A DNA stretch of 64,000 bases from Seiridium cupressi (GCA_036674765.1 JARVKI010000026.1:310001-374000), one strand, 5' to 3'. Shown: positions 46,593-58,232, numbered from the stretch's first letter. The notes: generated by a model not told the origin, from the letters alone. Translations and numbers: made by a program.

Positions 46593-47210
46593 CTATAGAG
46601 ACGTAAGTCTTGTGGGCAATGGAATGGGACATGGACAATAATGAGGGACTGAGAATTGCATCGGCTAGGCGTTGGTGTTTATATTGCATCATTGCAGTAT
46701 TAGTAATGGTATTCCTAGTCAAGTACCTATTACACACGGAATTGACACGTTAACACAATCTGTCACGCTTCAAATACCATGGGACCGCAAGGAAGGCAAA
46801 CGATATTCTTGACTTTTTTTCTTTTCCGCCGCCATTATCGTGTATTCCAATTTTGTGACTCGCCATAGTCTGATGCTCCGATCGGCATACCAGAACTACT
46901 GATGTATTACTACTGCAATTGCCATTATGAGCCCAGGTCAGAAATTAGAGTGTCGAGGGCATACGTCAGGCAATGTAACGTGTCTTTTCCTGCAACATAA
47001 TAGGACATGAAAACAGAGTGTATGAGATCGAAGATCATGTATGGTAGGGATCGAGATTTAGGCATTCTTCATCTTGACAAGCAGCTCCATTATCAACAGG
47101 GCTGGCGATCCCGCTGTCGGCGGTTCCTTGATGACTACAATGCGCCCCACGTGGCAATAATTCCGAGGAAAGGAGAACTGACGATGCCGGGGAAACAAAG
47201 TGGATCCTAG
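46593..47210. other. Gene-free stretch after the GH47 gene
   Basis: 3' flank of the mannosidase gene. A short plus-strand frame at 47007-47210 has no motif; it precedes the broken DUF1295 relic but does not look like its N-terminus. Confidence 0.45.
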
Positions 47211-47213
47211 CTC

Positions 47214-47886
47214 TTCCAGCGCGTGCTCAAGGAGGGCAAAGACTCGCGCTTCGACGAGATCAAGCTCTCGCCGCCGAAATTCTTCGGTGCCTGGATGGCC
47301 CAAGCGACTTGGGTGTCCCTGTGTCTCATGCCAGTCATCGCCGTCAATTCGATCCCGCCGGCCGTGTTCGCGGCCCTGCCAGGATTGAATATCACGGCTT
47401 TCCTCGACTTGGCGCTTTACTCTGTGGGCTTGCGTTTGAAGTTGAGGCGGATCGGCGGAAGAGCAAGTGGATGCACGAGAAGAGAACGAAGCAGCATGAT
47501 CAGGTCTTTCTGACCAAGGGGCTGTGGAGCAGGAGGTGGCTTTTATCTGTCGATGAAAGAAGCGAAGGCAGTTGAGAGCTGACTGGGGAGATGATCAGTA
47601 TCCGAACTATCTTGCAGAGTCGACGTTGTGGACAGGTATAGCCACAGCAGCTGCTGGGATCCTGGTCACCTTGCTGGTGCATGTCGGACTCGGGTTGAGC
47701 GGAGGTCTTGGTGGCCAACTTCTAGTGTTGGGCCTGTCGTATGTGAGCCCGGCGTTTGTGACGCTGCTGTTCACGAAAGTGTCTGGTATTCCCATGAGTG
47801 AGAGCAAGTACGACAAAAGGTACGGCGATCGCAAAGATCATCAAGAGTGGAAGAACACGCCAAAGTTAATCCCCAAAATTTGGTAG
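47214..47886 (+). pseudogene. Truncated DUF1295 / steroid-reductase-like membrane protein
   Basis: Three stretches in different frames together match the C-terminal half of a fungal DUF1295 (3-oxo-5-alpha-steroid 4-dehydrogenase-like) protein. The first is GKDSRFDEIKLSPPKFFGAW with hydrophobic helices to about 47430. The second, after a one-base frame change, is GLAFEVEADRRKSKWMHEK to LTKGLWSR at about 47535. The third is NYLAESTLWTGIATAAAG to the natural end near IPKIW* (47886). Between the second and third the ~60-nt gap has an acceptor-like CTGAC...GATCAG but only a poor GTGGCT donor, so a decayed intron is likely. The His of the usual HPNY motif reads Tyr here. The N-terminal membrane half is missing upstream. 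Intact relatives are multi-pass ER reductases. Confidence 0.75.
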
Positions 47887-48070
47887 AGACTGAGTTGCAT
47901 GCACCATCAAGCATTTGGTCGAAAGAAAAGTCATGAATCAAATGTACAGTTCCATTTCACTGTACCCACATGATGCACTATATACTCCAGCCTTGGCCAT
48001 TTCCCTCATGATATACCCAAACCACAGAGCGCCAAACAATGTTGAAGTGGTATCCTTTCATTTTTTCTGA

Positions 48071-49227
48071 TTACTTATGGAATGCCTTGACTTTTTCAAC
48101 CTCATCAAAACTGCCCATATAAATACCTGCTCTGTCGTGGATGTGTTCTGGGACGACCTCCAACATCCGGTTCATCTTGCTGTCGACGGCCTGACCACCA
48201 GCTGTCGCATTGTTAGCTCAGGAAAAATGAGACCGGATAAATAGAATGCAAACTTACCATTCTCGAAAACCATGGCCATCGGCGCGCACTCATACAAGAT
48301 ACGGAGCTTACCCTTCGGGCTCTTCTTGTCGGCGGGATATGCAAAGATTCCGCCATATAGAAGTGTTCGGTACGCATCTGCAACCATGGAACCAATATAT
48401 CTCGAGCTGTACGGCTTGCCGTTGTCCTGGGGGAACTTGAGGGAGTTGAAGTACTCCTTGGTATTGTCCTCCCAGTACAAGGAGTTACCCTCGTTACACG
48501 AGTAGATGCCGCGAGTCTTGGGAATCTGCATGTCCGGGTGTGTGAGAATGAACTCTCCAAACGACGCATCCAGCGTGAAGCCATTGACGGAGCCGCCCTT
48601 CATCGTGATAACCAGCTGAGCGGAGGCACCGTACATGGTGAAGCCGGCAGCCAACAACTCGGTTCCGGGCTTCAGAATGTCCTCTTTCGTGCCTGTGGAG
48701 CCCTCGGCGAGCTTGTGGATGCCGAAAATGGTTCCCACTGACACACCGGCGTCCAGGTTAGAGCTACCGTCGATCGGATCGCAGGCCACGGCGTAGCGAG
48801 CGTTTGTCTTGTCCTTGAAAAAGATGATCTCCTCCTCTTCTTCCGATACCACGAGCGCACACTTGCCCGACGACCGCATCGCCTCAATGAAGATGTCGTT
48901 GCCGATCACATCGAGCTTCTTCTGGTCGTCACCCGTTGCGTTCGACTGGCCGGCTAGACCCGTCAGGTTTACTAACGTGGCTCGACGAATGTAGTAGGAA
49001 ATGGCTTTGAACGAGAACTGGAGAGCGTGGCATAGCAGTCTGGAGATTTTCCGCGTTGTTAGTCTATGCCCGAGTCGTATTTGCAGCTAGCATCCTTGTA
49101 CGTACGTGAAGTCTCCTGTTGCCTCCTTGACCTTGGTCTGCTCTTCTGTGAGGAAACGGGTCAAAGTCACAATGCTTGTGTTGATCGTCGCGGTCTCGGC
49201 CGGAGGAATATCGCTTTTCGAGGCCAT
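48071..49227 (-). CDS. FBP1: Fructose-1,6-bisphosphatase
   Basis: Gluconeogenic enzyme hydrolysing fructose 1,6-bisphosphate to fructose 6-phosphate in the cytosol. Three exons (49106-49227, 48258-49039, 48071-48201) give 344 aa; introns have GTACGT...CTAAC...CTCCAG and GTAAGT...GCTAAC...CGACAG signals with matching phases. The start MASKSDIPPAETATINTS leads to IVTLTRFLTEEQ. Metal-binding and catalytic signatures are present: SEEEEEIIF, CDPIDGSSNLD, YGGIFAYPADKKSPKGKLR (active-site signature) and LYECAPMAMVFENAGGQAV across the last splice. It ends IYMGSFDEVEKVKAFHK. Fungal orthologues are glucose-repressed and inactivated on glucose; no such control site was pinned down here. Confidence 0.96.
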
Positions 49228-50300
49228 CGTGATTGTTTAAGTTTGGGGACTGTGTAAGTAAAGAGGATAGCAAAGTAGAGCAGAAGCGCGGGAGAAGTTC
49301 GTCGGTAGAGTTCGGCAGTAGCACACAATAATCGGCAGGTCAGACAGCAGGATGAGAAGAGAAGAGGAGGACTTAAAAATGGAACAATTCCAATGGGTGA
49401 CGACACTGCTACACAAGATTGCCTTGAAAAGATCTACGAGGGAAAGCTGGGGCTTATGAAGTCAGTCACGAAGGACAAGCCCGCTTCTTCTACTCCACAG
49501 TCCTCCTTACTCCAGTTCCTGAGCTTTGGGGGCCTACGATAGACGCCTCCGACGCGGGTTCGGCAAACGGGGTAACCAAACGATAGTCCCAAATGCTCAA
49601 GCCCCCTTTGCCGGTCAAATGGCATATGGGATGGGCGCGGTTTGACGGGCTGCAAAGAGGATTTTCCGGGACACATCGTGAAGGGCGCCATGGTTTGTAC
49701 CGAGGCGGGACTTCTCGGCCAGCTCGGGCTATCAACGTCATTTGCGAGATGCAGGGTGGTCGCGTGAACTTGCTGCCCATTGGCTCTTTTGGAGCGATAC
49801 TCATATAGTCGGAACGCAAAGCACTGCAAGAAGCGGACTCATCCAATGGCCCTTGACCGTCCTATTTTTCCAGGCAATTTTTACTTTATTAAAGAAACGC
49901 TGGTTGGCTGTTCTATGGCTCGGCATCTTCAACTGCTGGAGGTTGAACAGCAGACCGCATTGAGTTCGAATGGGAACCCCGCCAACCCCGCTGGAGCTTG
50001 TCCTTTGAGGTCACGGGTGGGGGCCGGGCAGCAGAAGCTGAGTCAGGCCGTACCTACATTATGTAAAGCACGAGCCACTCCGGACAAGCTTTCTTCCCCC
50101 AAACAAGACTAATGCCAAGCAAAAGCCGGAATTGGGATCTTGGTTATTCCGAAAGGGGAGCTCACGCGGCCCCACCTGATGCGGCTCAATTCAAAAAATA
50201 TTCTTCCAATTTTCAGGTCGCTCCCTTGCAAGCTACACAACACACAACAGCTCCCAAAAACCTTGAGCACTGTCAAGCTCCTGGGAGCTGTCACAACCAT
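49228..50300. other. Upstream region of FBP1
   Basis: Holds the FBP1 promoter. Overlapping frames of 70-130 codons on both strands (49.43-50.11 kb) have no recognisable motif. CCAAT-type pentamers occur on either strand near 49.78 and 49.84 kb, too common to be decisive. Confidence 0.4.
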
Positions 50301-50301
50301 G

Positions 50302-51360
50302 GCGTCTGTGAGTACCTTTTCTGTTCTGCCCGTCTCCCTTCCCTTTCCATTGATGACAAGTTGTAAACCGCAAACTAGAGTCTTTGACCTTCTGGAATGA
50401 AACTGTTTTTACACGTCAGTCTGAGACTACAACCCACAGCACCTTGCTTCACCTAGACAGCTATGGTTAAGCCGTGTGCTAATGATGTTATAGAAACAGA
50501 CACCTGCTTAAGTGCATAGCTAATGAGCCATCTCCCACCGCGATGGACTATTCAATCAACTCCCTGTCGAAGTCGGTAAGTCTAGGCTTGGCTCTCATTT
50601 TCCCTTCTCCCATATGATGAACACTTCTGTGCTACTGCACAGCTGGAAATTACCGTCCGACTTTTCTGACGAAAAAACATGGCTGTTTCTGATATCTTCC
50701 TTCCCAACCTCATTACTTGCATTCCTCGCCCAGACAAAGGCGCTAACATGCTTGCTCAAGACAGGTTCTTCCATGAGTATGTCCCCACCACATTACCCTC
50801 ACCGACACTCTCTTTATGATGAAACGGCACTGGGCTCCGAAAATACAATTCGCATGAGTAGATATGCCTCTTTGTGGCAGGCCTAGAAAACCTCGCCCAC
50901 TGATCAAGAACATATAATATGACTATTTCATTTTTATGGGTAACACGGCAGTCTGACATTCAACTCTGCTGCAGATGCTGAGAAGCTAGCACTCGTCATC
51001 ATGAGCGCCATGAATACTCCCAACTGGTAAGTCAAAGCATGCCTACGTGCATCATTCCACTTCGCCTGATGATTCCTGATGACGAGTCTTATTCGGGTTA
51101 CCGTTGCAGACAACCACATTATTTATACCATTCATGCCTAACTGATTGCGAAACCCTGTCCATTATTTCCATTACCAACTTGCTTGGTCCTAGGCTAACT
51201 GAGACATTGTAGGTCTGACGGTCTTGCTTGTCACAATCGAAGATACTTCCTGGCGTGGGGTCTAGTGACTGTCACGCAAGTGATGAAACACCATCTTGCG
51301 ATGTGGAATTTTCTGGTGCCCCTCCAATTGAACAGGGAAGCAAGCGTGTTGCTGTGAAGA
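50302..51360 (+). pseudogene. Possible small spliced gene or relic
   Basis: No long frame exists, but several exon-like pieces with good splice signals are present. The clearest exon, 50975-51026, follows CTGAC...CTGCAG, ends at GTAAGT and reads DAEKLALVIMSAMNTPNW. It joins in frame through an intron ending CTAACTGAGACATTGTAG (51212) to SDGLACHNRRYFLAWG and a stop near 51355. Upstream, ATGGACTATTCA... (50542 onward) ends at a GTAAGT (about 50575), and ATGGCGTCT (50300) is followed by GTGAGT. I could not connect all pieces in phase. It is either a short gene with tiny exons or a decayed one. No family recognised. Confidence 0.25.
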
Positions 51361-52588
51361 ATCCATGTCGGGTTGTAATACTTGACGTCTGATACCCTGC
51401 GGGTTGGATGAAGAGTACTGCATGCCCTGAACATAGTTTCTCCGGGAGAAATTAATGGCTTCACTTCCGACTGCTGTTATCCCTGCGACGACGCTTTTGG
51501 TAGCAAATATCCGCTCGGTAGGTTCAACCTCTTTTTCTTATTTTAAACCACAATGATGATTCGACTCAACCAAATTGACAAGCATATGTCAGAGCTTAAC
51601 GGCGCAGAAGAGAACTGTCACGTCTGACTTCTCGTCCATCCTTTATAACATGAATCCATTCACTGTCCCTTGGCTGACTCGGATCCAAGCAGTTCATTCT
51701 AACCGTATCACCAACCACTTCACCACTCCAGTATGCCAGGTAAGACTTTTCCCACACTCTGTCCCCCACCATCACAATGATGATCATATAATCACGACGG
51801 TCAACATAGCTCTATGGGCTTTGATGAGATCGCCTTTGACAAGGCATACATATGTAACTGAAAAATACACCATACTTCATCTGCTCAATCATCAGTGTCA
51901 GAGAAAATCAAGGACTAATTAGCAATGTAGGAGTCGCTCGATCTCTATCCAGTCGTTACCCCGGTGTTCCTCTACTCCAAGAGTCAATCCTTGCGGCGTC
52001 TTCCAGTAAACCCGGAACCAATATCCTGACTAGTGTCAGTAAACAACATATAATTGTTGTACCCGCATCTCTCTGGCAATACGGCATGGTATAGAACCTG
52101 GGCCTCTTGAAGCTGTCGCAATTAGCATCGGAGGGTCCTTGGTCTGCATTCTGAATATTCTCTTGTGAGAGCCGTTACATGACAGCGTTGTCCAGGTAGG
52201 TATGTGCATGCTTTCGATTCGGAGAGTTCTCGATCGTCTTTTTCGTGACCAATGATGATTCAATACGCAACGATCAGTAGTGTAGTTCTTTAACACCCAA
52301 CTGTAATACATCTGACCTTTACGAGTAAATTCTACACACTTTCTAGACCCAGGTGACAATTTAAAGCGTACTTGTTCAGGCAGAGAGCAGAAGAGTGATA
52401 ACGGCTTCTATAGCGCTGTGGATGTTTAGGCGTGCGCGTGTAGCACTCGGAACTGAAGCCGTCGTGAAGACAAAAGTTCTGCCTATTGGATCAGCATCAA
52501 TTGATCAGGAGGTAATCATTGACATGTGTGCAGTGTGTATTGTCACTTATATTCAAAGATTACGTGTCAAGGCGGCTAGACCAAGCAG
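51361..52588. other. Gene-free stretch after the possible small gene
   Basis: Short frames only, and AT-rich in parts. It contains the 3' flank of the carboxypeptidase gene, which ends at 52589 on the minus strand. Confidence 0.45.
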
Positions 52589-54583
52589 CTAGGATAGTAT
52601 CCAAGAGGCACACAACCAGCCAAGAATTCCCATAGTCAATGGCTTTTCAATGTCCCCCATGACTGCCACGGCGACGCTACTCGGGGTGGAGGTGGCAGTG
52701 AACAAACCCGTCAGGGGCTCGGTAGTTGTGGCCGTGCTGACCACCGTGGTAGCGCTCGGTATACTTGTTCCGCTTTTGGTTACAAGAGCTCCATTGACGA
52801 TGGCGACACTGCCACTGTCTGGGTCGAGGAGCTCATTCCTCTGATCCTCGCTGCAGCTACCCGGTATGTTCCTTATCCAGCATGTACCCGTCGGGCTAGC
52901 AGGTAGGGAAAGACTGCTGGTCGCATTCGCGGTACCAGTAGTGTTGTACGAAGGCAGATCAATCGGTTTGCCGTCCGACACCGATGTCCCCATGATGATC
53001 CGTGCGAAGACCTGGAAAGCCGTCTCGGGCTGATACGCCGGTACCGAGTGCCCGGCCTGGTAGATCCGCGAGAAGGAGAGGTTGCCAAGCTGGCGCACGA
53101 CGCCTCCGATGTAGGATTCGTTCACGATGATTGGAGCGTAGCCGGCTGCGGAGAAGGATGAGTATTTGGAGGCTGGCTCCGAGGTGCTCGCGAGGGAAAG
53201 CGAGATGGCCTCCCCGCCGAGCCAGTTGCAGATGTAGTCTCTGTCCCCATAGATCAAGCCGATACGCACGCCGCTACTTAGGAGCCCGGCGAGTTTAGGC
53301 ACAAGCGACTCGCGCTCATAGTCTCCAGTCGAAGCAAAGGCAGAGGCTACGACGAGGCTGGTCTCGGTATAGTTCAAGCTTGTGCCGATGGCGGACTGGA
53401 AACCGGCACTATTGAGATATGCAAGATACTGGGAGGGCGGGAACGAATCTGGTAGCAGGGCTGCAATATCGTAGACGCTGCGACCGGCGTCGGCATAGGG
53501 CAACATGACGTTGTTGGAGCAGAACTGGTAGGCCTGTGAGCAGATATCATTTACTGAAGAGACTGCACCAGTGTTGCTCGAATCGTTAGCTTGGACAGCT
53601 GCCCGACATTGCTGGATCAACTCCCGACAGCCTCCTTTGGCGTAGAAACTGGCGTTGGCGGCTTGCGCGCGGATCGAGTTGATTGTCACCAGTCCGTATG
53701 GGTTCTTGGTCGCCATGACTGGATAGTAGGGTGCCTGGATGAGGTCGTCGATGCACCCATTCACAATGCCGAGCGACGTCAAATGGATATCGACCGTCGC
53801 ATTGTTGGATAATGTGTCATTGGCTCTGGCAGTGTTCATCTCTTCCCATTTCGACGCAAATGCAGGCCCGAATTTGCCACCATAGCTCTCCGCGAACAGA
53901 TTCACCCCCAACGAACCGCTGTCGGGTGGACTGTACTGCGGGAATGCGCCTAGAAACCCCTGCAGCATGTGGTATATAGCCAGCGCAGCAGTCTCTGTCG
54001 TGTTCGCCGTGTTGTTCGCGTTCATTGAACTGAACGTGCCATTGAGGAAGAGGTTGTCCGGCCGCGAGTTGGGACGGTTCTCCGGCGGGACATAGACCTC
54101 GTTCGTAAGCAGATCAAGCGACCCGTTGGTCGGCGTATCGTAGGAGAAGCCAACCTGGTTCGGTTGGTCGATGAACAGCATGTTGGAAGCTCTGTCCCAA
54201 CCCCATTCTCTCGCGACGGTCGCATATTTGTCGTTCGATCCGGCATCAACCACCTCGCACGGCCCGTTCTCGTTGAAGAAGCCGAACATGGAAGAAGACC
54301 CAGGCCCACCGTTCAGCCATATCGTTAGGATCGAGGACGGTTCGCGCGCGCCGACAAACCAGAAGAATAGGTTAGTGGGATAGTCGCCTGGGACCCTCAC
54401 CCAGCCTGTATATTGCTGCTGTGTCTCGAAGGCAGTGGTACAGGCGCCATCAGGAGTCTTGTAGCTGATGGTGATATTTGGGTCTAAGGGCGAGGTTATC
54501 GTCGTCAAATTGGCAGCGTTGCGTGGGAACTGAGCCACTGCTTCACTGGCGAGAAGGAGGAGGACATGGCCGATGAGTTTCAT
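52589..54583 (-). CDS. Secreted serine carboxypeptidase (S10 family)
   Basis: Releases C-terminal residues from peptides; extracellular or wall-associated. Single exon, 664 aa. A signal peptide (MKLIGHVLLLLASEAVAQ) is followed by a mature region with FFWFVGAREPSSILTIWLNG, GGPGSSSMFGFFNENGPC and the oxyanion loop. The nucleophile serine is in LFAESYGGKFGPAFA, the Asp in YGDRDYICNWLGGEA, and the His in YQAGHSVPAYQPETAFQVF. The layout matches carboxypeptidase S1-like fungal enzymes. More than a dozen N-glycosylation sequons are present. The C-terminus after ~residue 600 is Ser/Thr-rich and ends in a moderately hydrophobic stretch (LTMGILGWLCASWILS), so a GPI anchor is possible. Absence of introns contrasts with the intron-rich subtilase at 21.3 kb. 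Confidence 0.93.
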   Translation of the reverse strand: MKLIGHVLLLLASEAVAQFPRNAANLTTITSPLDPNITISYKTPDGACTTAFETQQQYTGWVRVPGDYPTNLFFWFVGAREPSSILTIWLNGGPGSSSMFGFFNENGPCEVVDAGSNDKYATVAREWGWDRASNMLFIDQPNQVGFSYDTPTNGSLDLLTNEVYVPPENRPNSRPDNLFLNGTFSSMNANNTANTTETAALAIYHMLQGFLGAFPQYSPPDSGSLGVNLFAESYGGKFGPAFASKWEEMNTARANDTLSNNATVDIHLTSLGIVNGCIDDLIQAPYYPVMATKNPYGLVTINSIRAQAANASFYAKGGCRELIQQCRAAVQANDSSNTGAVSSVNDICSQAYQFCSNNVMLPYADAGRSVYDIAALLPDSFPPSQYLAYLNSAGFQSAIGTSLNYTETSLVVASAFASTGDYERESLVPKLAGLLSSGVRIGLIYGDRDYICNWLGGEAISLSLASTSEPASKYSSFSAAGYAPIIVNESYIGGVVRQLGNLSFSRIYQAGHSVPAYQPETAFQVFARIIMGTSVSDGKPIDLPSYNTTGTANATSSLSLPASPTGTCWIRNIPGSCSEDQRNELLDPDSGSVAIVNGALVTKSGTSIPSATTVVSTATTTEPLTGLFTATSTPSSVAVAVMGDIEKPLTMGILGWLCASWILS

Positions 54584-55354
54584 TGTCGCCGGGCGGCGAG
54601 GCTCATGGTGGTGCGGCGGCAGCGGCTGCGACTTGATGTAGCGATCGACGCTTCTATCTAGTCTTCAAGTCCTGTGTGAATGCCGTGACGTGAGAAGCGC
54701 ATGACAGTAACCATAGGAGCCAATTGCCCACGAATAATTAGATACTCAAGGAGGAAAACAAAACGGACGCTGGAGTTGGCGATCCATTATCGGTCGGGAT
54801 CATGGAAGGATTATGGTTACATTACATAGATGGTAGGTGGTTGTGGTTGGTTTCTCCCGAACAATTACGAGAATGCTGCATGCGCTCGACCGCCGGTGAC
54901 GCAGTTTGGTTGGTGCGGTTTCAGTGCCTTGCAGCTAGCGACAGGGTCCCCCTCTGACTAGCTGGACCGCCAAGACATATAGAGTCAGTGTTCCTGAAAG
55001 CCAAATCCGTCTTCATTCCCTTGATAGCCCCTCTCCGAACACGATATAAAGCTGTTAATTAGGAACTGTGTACCAATGGATCCGCTGGGTATCTCCCGTG
55101 GGAACTGCCTGTAAATCTCAGCGCGTCGAGGCCGGATAGCGTTTAATCTCTCCCCGTGGCGCCACCACGCATCCGACACGCAGCGCTAGCCAAGCCAAGT
55201 TGATGCCGTGCGGCTGAAAGGGGCCTATGTAGAGATGTGCGAGCTCTTCGTTTTTTTTCTTTCTATCAGCTGTACTGTAGGTGAACGTTGCGCTGGGCGA
55301 GAATGTCTACTGGTTAAGGTGGCGAGGCCAGCCACCGAAAACATTCGTGTCACC
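54584..55354. other. Divergent intergenic region
   Basis: Lies between the carboxypeptidase (-) and the membrane-anchored conserved gene (+), so it must contain both promoters. The frame upstream of 55355 stays open to 55208 but lacks family features. No other gene seen. Confidence 0.5.
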
Positions 55355-57000
55355 ATGTCCAACACGGACAATGGCCGTTCTGCCACCGACATTATCACGT
55401 ATATTGGCGTGCCATTGGCCGTTCTCGGTGTTTTGCCCATCCTCTACAACACCGTTGCCACGCTCGCGGCTCTTTCAAAGATCAGACGCATGCTGAGGAG
55501 GGCCAAACTCACAGCTTTGACGCGCAGCGATATCGTGAACAAAGTCATAGAGGTCGAGTTGCCCAGATATGCAGTCACGCCATGGGACCGATTTAGTGAA
55601 AGAGCCGAGTATTGGGAACTTGCGCAGCAGCCCAGCCAGATACCCGGGGGGAAGCTGGACGACTTTCAACTGGAAGACCAACACGATTGGGATCAAAACC
55701 CAGCGTGTGGAATATGCTGATCAATTGCGCCAACCTCAGGTGGAGGTTGCCTTCGACGAGTTGATATCATATTTGTTGGACTCGGGCGCAATCCCAGATC
55801 CCCAGGGCTGGAAGCTGCTTCGTTCGACTGGTCTGTGGACGCCCACGGGATGTGCTCTGATGAAATCGCCAGGTGGTCACAAGGCCCTGACGATTGCGCC
55901 ACTAGACGACTCAGACGGCCATCTGTCGCTAGCAGTCAGTTGGTCTTCATCGTGGACGACCAGAGATTTCGAAGCATTACCTCCATACTGGGTGCGGCTC
56001 CCACCTCCACCTAGAGTAGATACGGTTGGCCCGGGTGAAAGCTCAGCTTCAGCATCTAACGAGTTGGCCGTTGAACACCCGGCATCTGATGACGTTCAAA
56101 ACCATAAAGCAAAAGAAATCAGTCCCAGGCCATCTTTGGACTCTATCCAGAAGCAGGCGCAGACGAATTCAACCTCGCCAATTACATGTCAGATCTCTAT
56201 CGATGGACTGATCGCTGCCTTGAGCCAGGGAGAAGAAAGCCAAAGGTCAGCGTCCGCGCCACATAGCTTTTATATCGAGCATCTGAAGACTCGCAGCGGT
56301 AGATTGGATGGCACGTGGTTCTCGAGTGCTGCTACCGCTTACGGGACTACAAGTCAGACCGTACTCTGGAATTACAAGGTCCCCAATGAAATCTTGAATT
56401 TTGCAAGCCGGGATACCGTGCCCTGCGGCGTGTTAGTGCTCCTGGGAGTTGTGGACGATGAGGACACTCCCGAATGGGCGACCCGTTTCGACCACGGTTT
56501 AGAATCGCATGAAATATTTGTCAGGCGCATCCAGGAGCAGAGGCTGGCAATGGCGGAAGAGGACAAAATGCCGCCGGCACAACGACAGATTGCCATTGGA
56601 AGCCGGATGCAGAGAGAGATGCAGCAGCGTATGAACGACAGTAAGTAGTAAAATCGAGAGCACCGAGCAGAAACAAAGAGGATTTCTCTGACGGCTGCCC
56701 CCAGTGCATGACAAGATGAGACTTGATAGTCAACGTCGGGACCAGCGTCAAGCGGAAGCATTGCAGAGCCCCAAATGGGATAATAAACTCGTGGCCGAAA
56801 ACAACCTTAGGTGGCTCAAGCGTCATAAGCATGTTGAGGATTCAATCGTTCTCAAAGACGCAGTGGGCATGCTTCTTCACAAGATGATCCTCGACGGGCA
56901 GTTCGCCTCGTCTATCAGCAAGATGTTGAACTTGTGGAAAGCCTGGGCCGACAATGGAGGCATGAGGGTACATTGCCGATGGATCTTCAGGAATGTATGA
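55355..57000 (+). CDS. Conserved fungal membrane-anchored protein, frame-shifted at a G run
   Basis: Starts MSNTDNGRSATDIITYIGVP with one hydrophobic helix (VPLAVLGVLPILYNTVATLA, residues ~17-36) and the basic KIRRMLRRAK after it. The open frame from 55355 gives protein-like sequence through RFSERAEYWELAQQ to PSQIPGG. At a run of six G (55646-55651) the protein-like reading jumps to another frame: SWTTFNWKTNTIGIKTQRVE, DQLRQPQVEVAFDELISYLL, GLWTPTGCALM and VLWNYKVPNEILNFA. It continues to a GTAAGT donor (56641). After a 64-nt intron with CTGAC...CCCCAG, the last exon is 56705-57000 (HDKMRLDSQRRDQRQAEALQ to FRNV). One extra G explains the break; it could be a real mutation or a sequence error. 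I recognise the family as conserved in ascomycetes but without known function. Confidence 0.7.
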
Positions 57001-58232
57001 GGATTTAGAGGACGGTGAGACTTGGGTAGCGGTTGTTATAAATATCCTGGTGAGTGGTGGGTATAGGAGTTGGCTTAGCTCCAAGACCCTCACCGAAACC
57101 TTCCACAACAATGTATCTACTCTGAATATAGCTTGTCGTAATCACTAGATGTCCAAGATTTTCTGCAATACCCTGTATCACTCTGGTCTCGGCCCCTGCA
57201 AGCAGTAAGGTGAATTGCTGCTTTCACGATATTGTTTATCGACCTCGAACATCTCCATGAATTTTACGACGTTCCCGGTCTTCTTACGTACTGGGCCACA
57301 CACTGATATTGCGCGACTATGGGCCACTATCCAACTTAATGCTATATCGGTCTGATGACGAAGTGTTATATACTCGAGGGGGGAAACGGATAACACCCAA
57401 TTCAACGAGTGCTCAACTTTGTTCTGATAATTTGGTGGCAATACTGGTGGGTTTGTAGAGCACGTCGATTACTCCCACAGATGCCCGTCACTTGCCACAC
57501 TCCTTGTCCACTCCACGTTATGGGGAGGTCAAGAAAGGTATTTGTATTTTCGTTTCTTTCACAAAACTCTCTCTCTCAACTTTCTGTGTGTAATCTTCCA
57601 TACTTTGTGTAAGAAAGGTCGAGGTGCGGGTGTGAGGGCGCAGGACCTCAAGCCCCCGCCATGATCTACGTGTTGCAAGCTGCCAACGGACGACATTTTT
57701 CCATTACCCTCTTCCTCTCCCTCTCTACCCAGCCTATACGTAACTGTGCTCAATTTGACGTGAACTAAATGCATAGTCCACATCCGAAAGCAATGCCGTC
57801 CCTCAATTGCCGGTGGCTGGAGATCCGGGGTAAAAGTGCGGAGTGAGTGGGTACTTTTGGGGGTTGATGCACTGTTATAGTATGTGCCGCATCTATCTAT
57901 ACCTTCCCCATCCGTCCAATGACGCGAAAGGAGCCTGCGGTGGCTAAGATACACTCTTCTGTCCAATTCCCCTCTATTTAAACATCGAGACACTATTGCT
58001 TGTGAGGTCGATATTTGTGAGATCGATATTTGTGAGATCGATATTTGTGAGATCGATATTCCAGTCTTGGCTTGTGGTCGGAAATCTGGATTGCTTGTGC
58101 TGTTCCTGCGTATTCTAGGTCCTGTAATACATGTAGAGCCAGTCCCGCCGATCAACACTCTCCCCTCGTTGGTGTATCACAGGAACTCTTTTATAGCAAC
58201 TCAGCTATAGACCGTCCACTCAACCCACCAAG
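57001..58232. other. Intergenic region with a tandem repeat near its end
   Basis: No supported gene; frames on both strands are short or shadows of the repeat. Its distal 230 bp, including the tandem repeat at 58002-58060, form the upstream region of the DUF3237 gene. Confidence 0.5.
58002..58060 (+). repeat. 15-bp tandem repeat, four copies
   Basis: The unit GTGAGATCGATATTT is repeated four times head to tail (first copy with one substitution, last copy one base short). Each unit contains the palindrome ATCGAT. It lies about 170-230 bp before the DUF3237 start codon. Confidence 0.9.

Noticed and set aside
49434..50112. Overlapping frames of 110-131 codons on both strands upstream of FBP1
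   Set aside because: GC-rich chance frames without motifs; promoter DNA is the simpler reading.
57559..58158. 199-codon minus-strand frame containing ISISQ repeats
   Set aside because: The repeats are simply the translation of the 15-bp DNA tandem repeat; no other protein feature supports it.
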